A DNA stretch of 64,000 bases. Origin: Candidatus Ribeiella danica. Its GTDB lineage: Bacteria > Chloroflexota > Chloroflexia > Chloroflexales > Roseiflexaceae. The position numbers and the translations under genes are program-made. Below, piece after piece: positions 62,514 through 64,000 of the stretch. The notes beneath the pieces are model-generated. The model saw only the letters and a list, made by a program, of their open reading frames with translations, searched no databases and was not told the origin of the DNA. Numbering within the stretch: position 1 is the first letter of the stretch; each line of letters begins with the position of its first letter. The DNA lies in the NCBI GenBank assembly GCA_016717335.1, contig JADKFS010000008.1, forward strand, positions 310,001 through 374,000, in the 5' to 3' direction.

Positions 62514-64000
62514 ATGCTGTTATGTTCCCGCCAGGCCGCCCGATCGCTCGCGCTCTTGGCCGTGCTCGCGCTGCTGCTCGCGCGCGCGCCAATCGCCGAA
62601 TCCAGCTCGTCGCCGACCGTGCTGATCAACGAGTTCATGCCCAACCCCAGCAGCGGAAGCGAGTGGGTCGAGCTGTTTAACCCCGGTGCATCCATCGTCG
62701 ATCTGTCAGGCTGGAAGATCGACGACGAGGTGATCGGCGGCAGCCCCGCGCCGACCACGATCGCCAGCGGGGTCGCCATCCCCCCGAATGGCCTGCTGGT
62801 GATCTCGCTGGCCGCCAACATCCTGAACAACACCGGCAGCGACGTGGTGCGGCTGCTCGACCCCGCCGACGGCACGGTCGACTCGCGCGCCTACAGCGGA
62901 ACCAGCGTCGGCGAGAGCTACGCGCGCGTCCCCGACGGCGGCACGAGCTGGCTGAAAGGGCCGCCGTCGCCGGACCAGTGGAACTCACCGCCCGGCCCTT
63001 CGCCGCTGCCGACCAGCACGCCCACCGCCACAAGCACGCCGAGCAGCACGCCCACCATCACCAGCTCGCCGACCGCCGCGCCGAGCAGCACGCCGTCGCC
63101 CAGCCCGACCGCAACTGCCTACCCGACCGGCATCACGCTCAACGAGTTTCTTGCCTACCCGAAGGTTCTGTACGTCAAAGAGTGGGTCGAACTGCGCAAC
63201 GACGGCCTCGCGGAGGTCGACCTGGCCGGCTGGAAGATCGACGACGACGCGGACGGCGCCTCACCCTACGTGCTGCCCTCTAGTACAACGATCGCTCCTG
63301 ACGGCTTCTTGCTGGTCAATCTGCCTTCAGCGATCTTCAACAACGACGGCGACGTCGTGCGCCTGCTGCGGCCGGACGGCACAGAGGTCAGCTCGACCGA
63401 CTACAGCAGCGCCGACCCCGACGTGAGCCGTAGCCGCGCCGCCGACGGCAGCTGGTACGACAGCGCGGCGCCGTCGCCCGGCGCGCCAAACCCGCCCGCG
63501 CCCACGGCAACGCCGACAGCGACACCCTCGCCGACCCGCACGCCCACGCCCACGCCGACCGATCAGCCCAGCGCGACACCAACGCCGACGGCCGCGCCGA
63601 TAGCCGACGGCATCGTCCTGAGCGAGTTCCTGGCCTACCCACATACGAGTTATACAAGCGAGTGGGTCGAGCTGTACAACGGCGGATCGTCCGATGCCGA
63701 TCTTTCGGGCTGGAAGATCGACGACGACGTCGGCGGCGCCTCGCCCTACGCGCTGCCGGCCGGCACGACCCTACCAGCGGCCGGCTACCTGGCGATCGAC
63801 CTGCCCTCGGCCATCCTGAACAACGACGGCGACACGCTGCGGCTGCTGCGCCCCGACGGCTCGGTAGCCGACTCGACCAGCTACAGCGGCAGCGAGCAGG
63901 ATCGCAGCTACAGCCGCGGCCCGCTCGGGTCATGGTATCTTAGCGCGGAGAACACGCCCGGCCAGCCGAACGCCGGCCCGGCCGAGCCAACCGCGCCCGC
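62514..64000 (+). CDS. Lamin-tail-domain surface protein (partial)
   Basis: At least 495 aa, open at the window end. N-terminal signal peptide (ARSLALLAVLALLLARAPIAES). Three lamin-tail (LTD) domains follow, each with an NEFM/NEFL/SEFL opening, EWVELFNP/LRN/YNG, DLxGWKIDD and a LLxPDG...D end, separated by Pro/Thr/Ser-rich linkers. LTD domains are beta-sandwiches found on secreted nucleases and surface proteins. ATG at 62514 with AGGAAG upstream. No catalytic domain is seen in the part present. Confidence 0.88.
   Translation, partial: MLLCSRQAARSLALLAVLALLLARAPIAESSSSPTVLINEFMPNPSSGSEWVELFNPGASIVDLSGWKIDDEVIGGSPAPTTIASGVAIPPNGLLVISLAANILNNTGSDVVRLLDPADGTVDSRAYSGTSVGESYARVPDGGTSWLKGPPSPDQWNSPPGPSPLPTSTPTATSTPSSTPTITSSPTAAPSSTPSPSPTATAYPTGITLNEFLAYPKVLYVKEWVELRNDGLAEVDLAGWKIDDDADGASPYVLPSSTTIAPDGFLLVNLPSAIFNNDGDVVRLLRPDGTEVSSTDYSSADPDVSRSRAADGSWYDSAAPSPGAPNPPAPTATPTATPSPTRTPTPTPTDQPSATPTPTAAPIADGIVLSEFLAYPHTSYTSEWVELYNGGSSDADLSGWKIDDDVGGASPYALPAGTTLPAAGYLAIDLPSAILNNDGDTLRLLRPDGSVADSTSYSGSEQDRSYSRGPLGSWYLSAENTPGQPNAGPAEPTAP

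Overview
The window looks like a chromosome segment of a high-GC member of the Chloroflexota, class Chloroflexia (Roseiflexus/Kouleothrix-like). This assignment is inference. It rests on gene content, a Gram-positive-type SOS box, a MraZ-headed dcw cluster, and a very high load of short tandem-repeat hairpins between and inside genes. No rRNA, prophage or CRISPR array is visible. Two tRNAs, one IS4-like insertion sequence and several non-autonomous repeat elements are present.

Layout. 1-15 kb holds housekeeping and accessory genes: a lone receiver protein, an inositol-phosphatase-like enzyme divergent from a metallo-beta-lactamase-fold hydrolase, a HAD phosphatase, a large two-VWA membrane protein, an orphan structured RNA, an arginine-decarboxylase-like enzyme, an MFS transporter, uvrA and a Pro/Thr-rich surface protein. 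15-28 kb holds acyl-CoA dehydrogenase, citrate synthase, a stand-alone Lrp-type RAM domain, trpA, an MFS transporter, an IS element with a related mini-element, pgsA, a GT-C glycosyltransferase, an SOS-box-controlled two-gene operon and moaC. 29-49.2 kb is one long dcw (division and cell wall) cluster in the order mraZ, rsmH, ftsL-like, class B PBP, murF, mraY, murD, rhomboid, ftsW, unknown membrane protein, murC, TPR protein, murB, ddl, ftsQ, ftsA, ftsZ. It has a textbook promoter and MraZ operator, and it lacks murE and murG. 49.5-56 kb holds a rubrerythrin-like/DinB fusion and a polysaccharide locus (GT4, two Wzz-like proteins, BY-kinase, PHP phosphatase). 56-64 kb holds tRNA-Arg and tRNA-Ser, a cyclophilin, moeA, a SWIM protein, a GC-rich repeat island, trxB and a lamin-tail-domain surface protein that runs off the end.

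The most striking signal is a system of heptamer/octamer tandem arrays arranged as two inverted arms. At least eight sequence families share this one design. They fill nearly every gap of the dcw and polysaccharide operons, abut start codons, and sit in frame inside uvrA (twice), murD, murB, ddl, a glycosyltransferase (twice) and the 5' end of rsmH, where they encode extra hydrophilic peptide loops. Other unexplained signals are a promoter-hairpins-terminator small RNA at 17.2 kb, a larger structured RNA at 6.7-7.1 kb, and a roughly 300-bp dispersed element with four copies and a conserved core.
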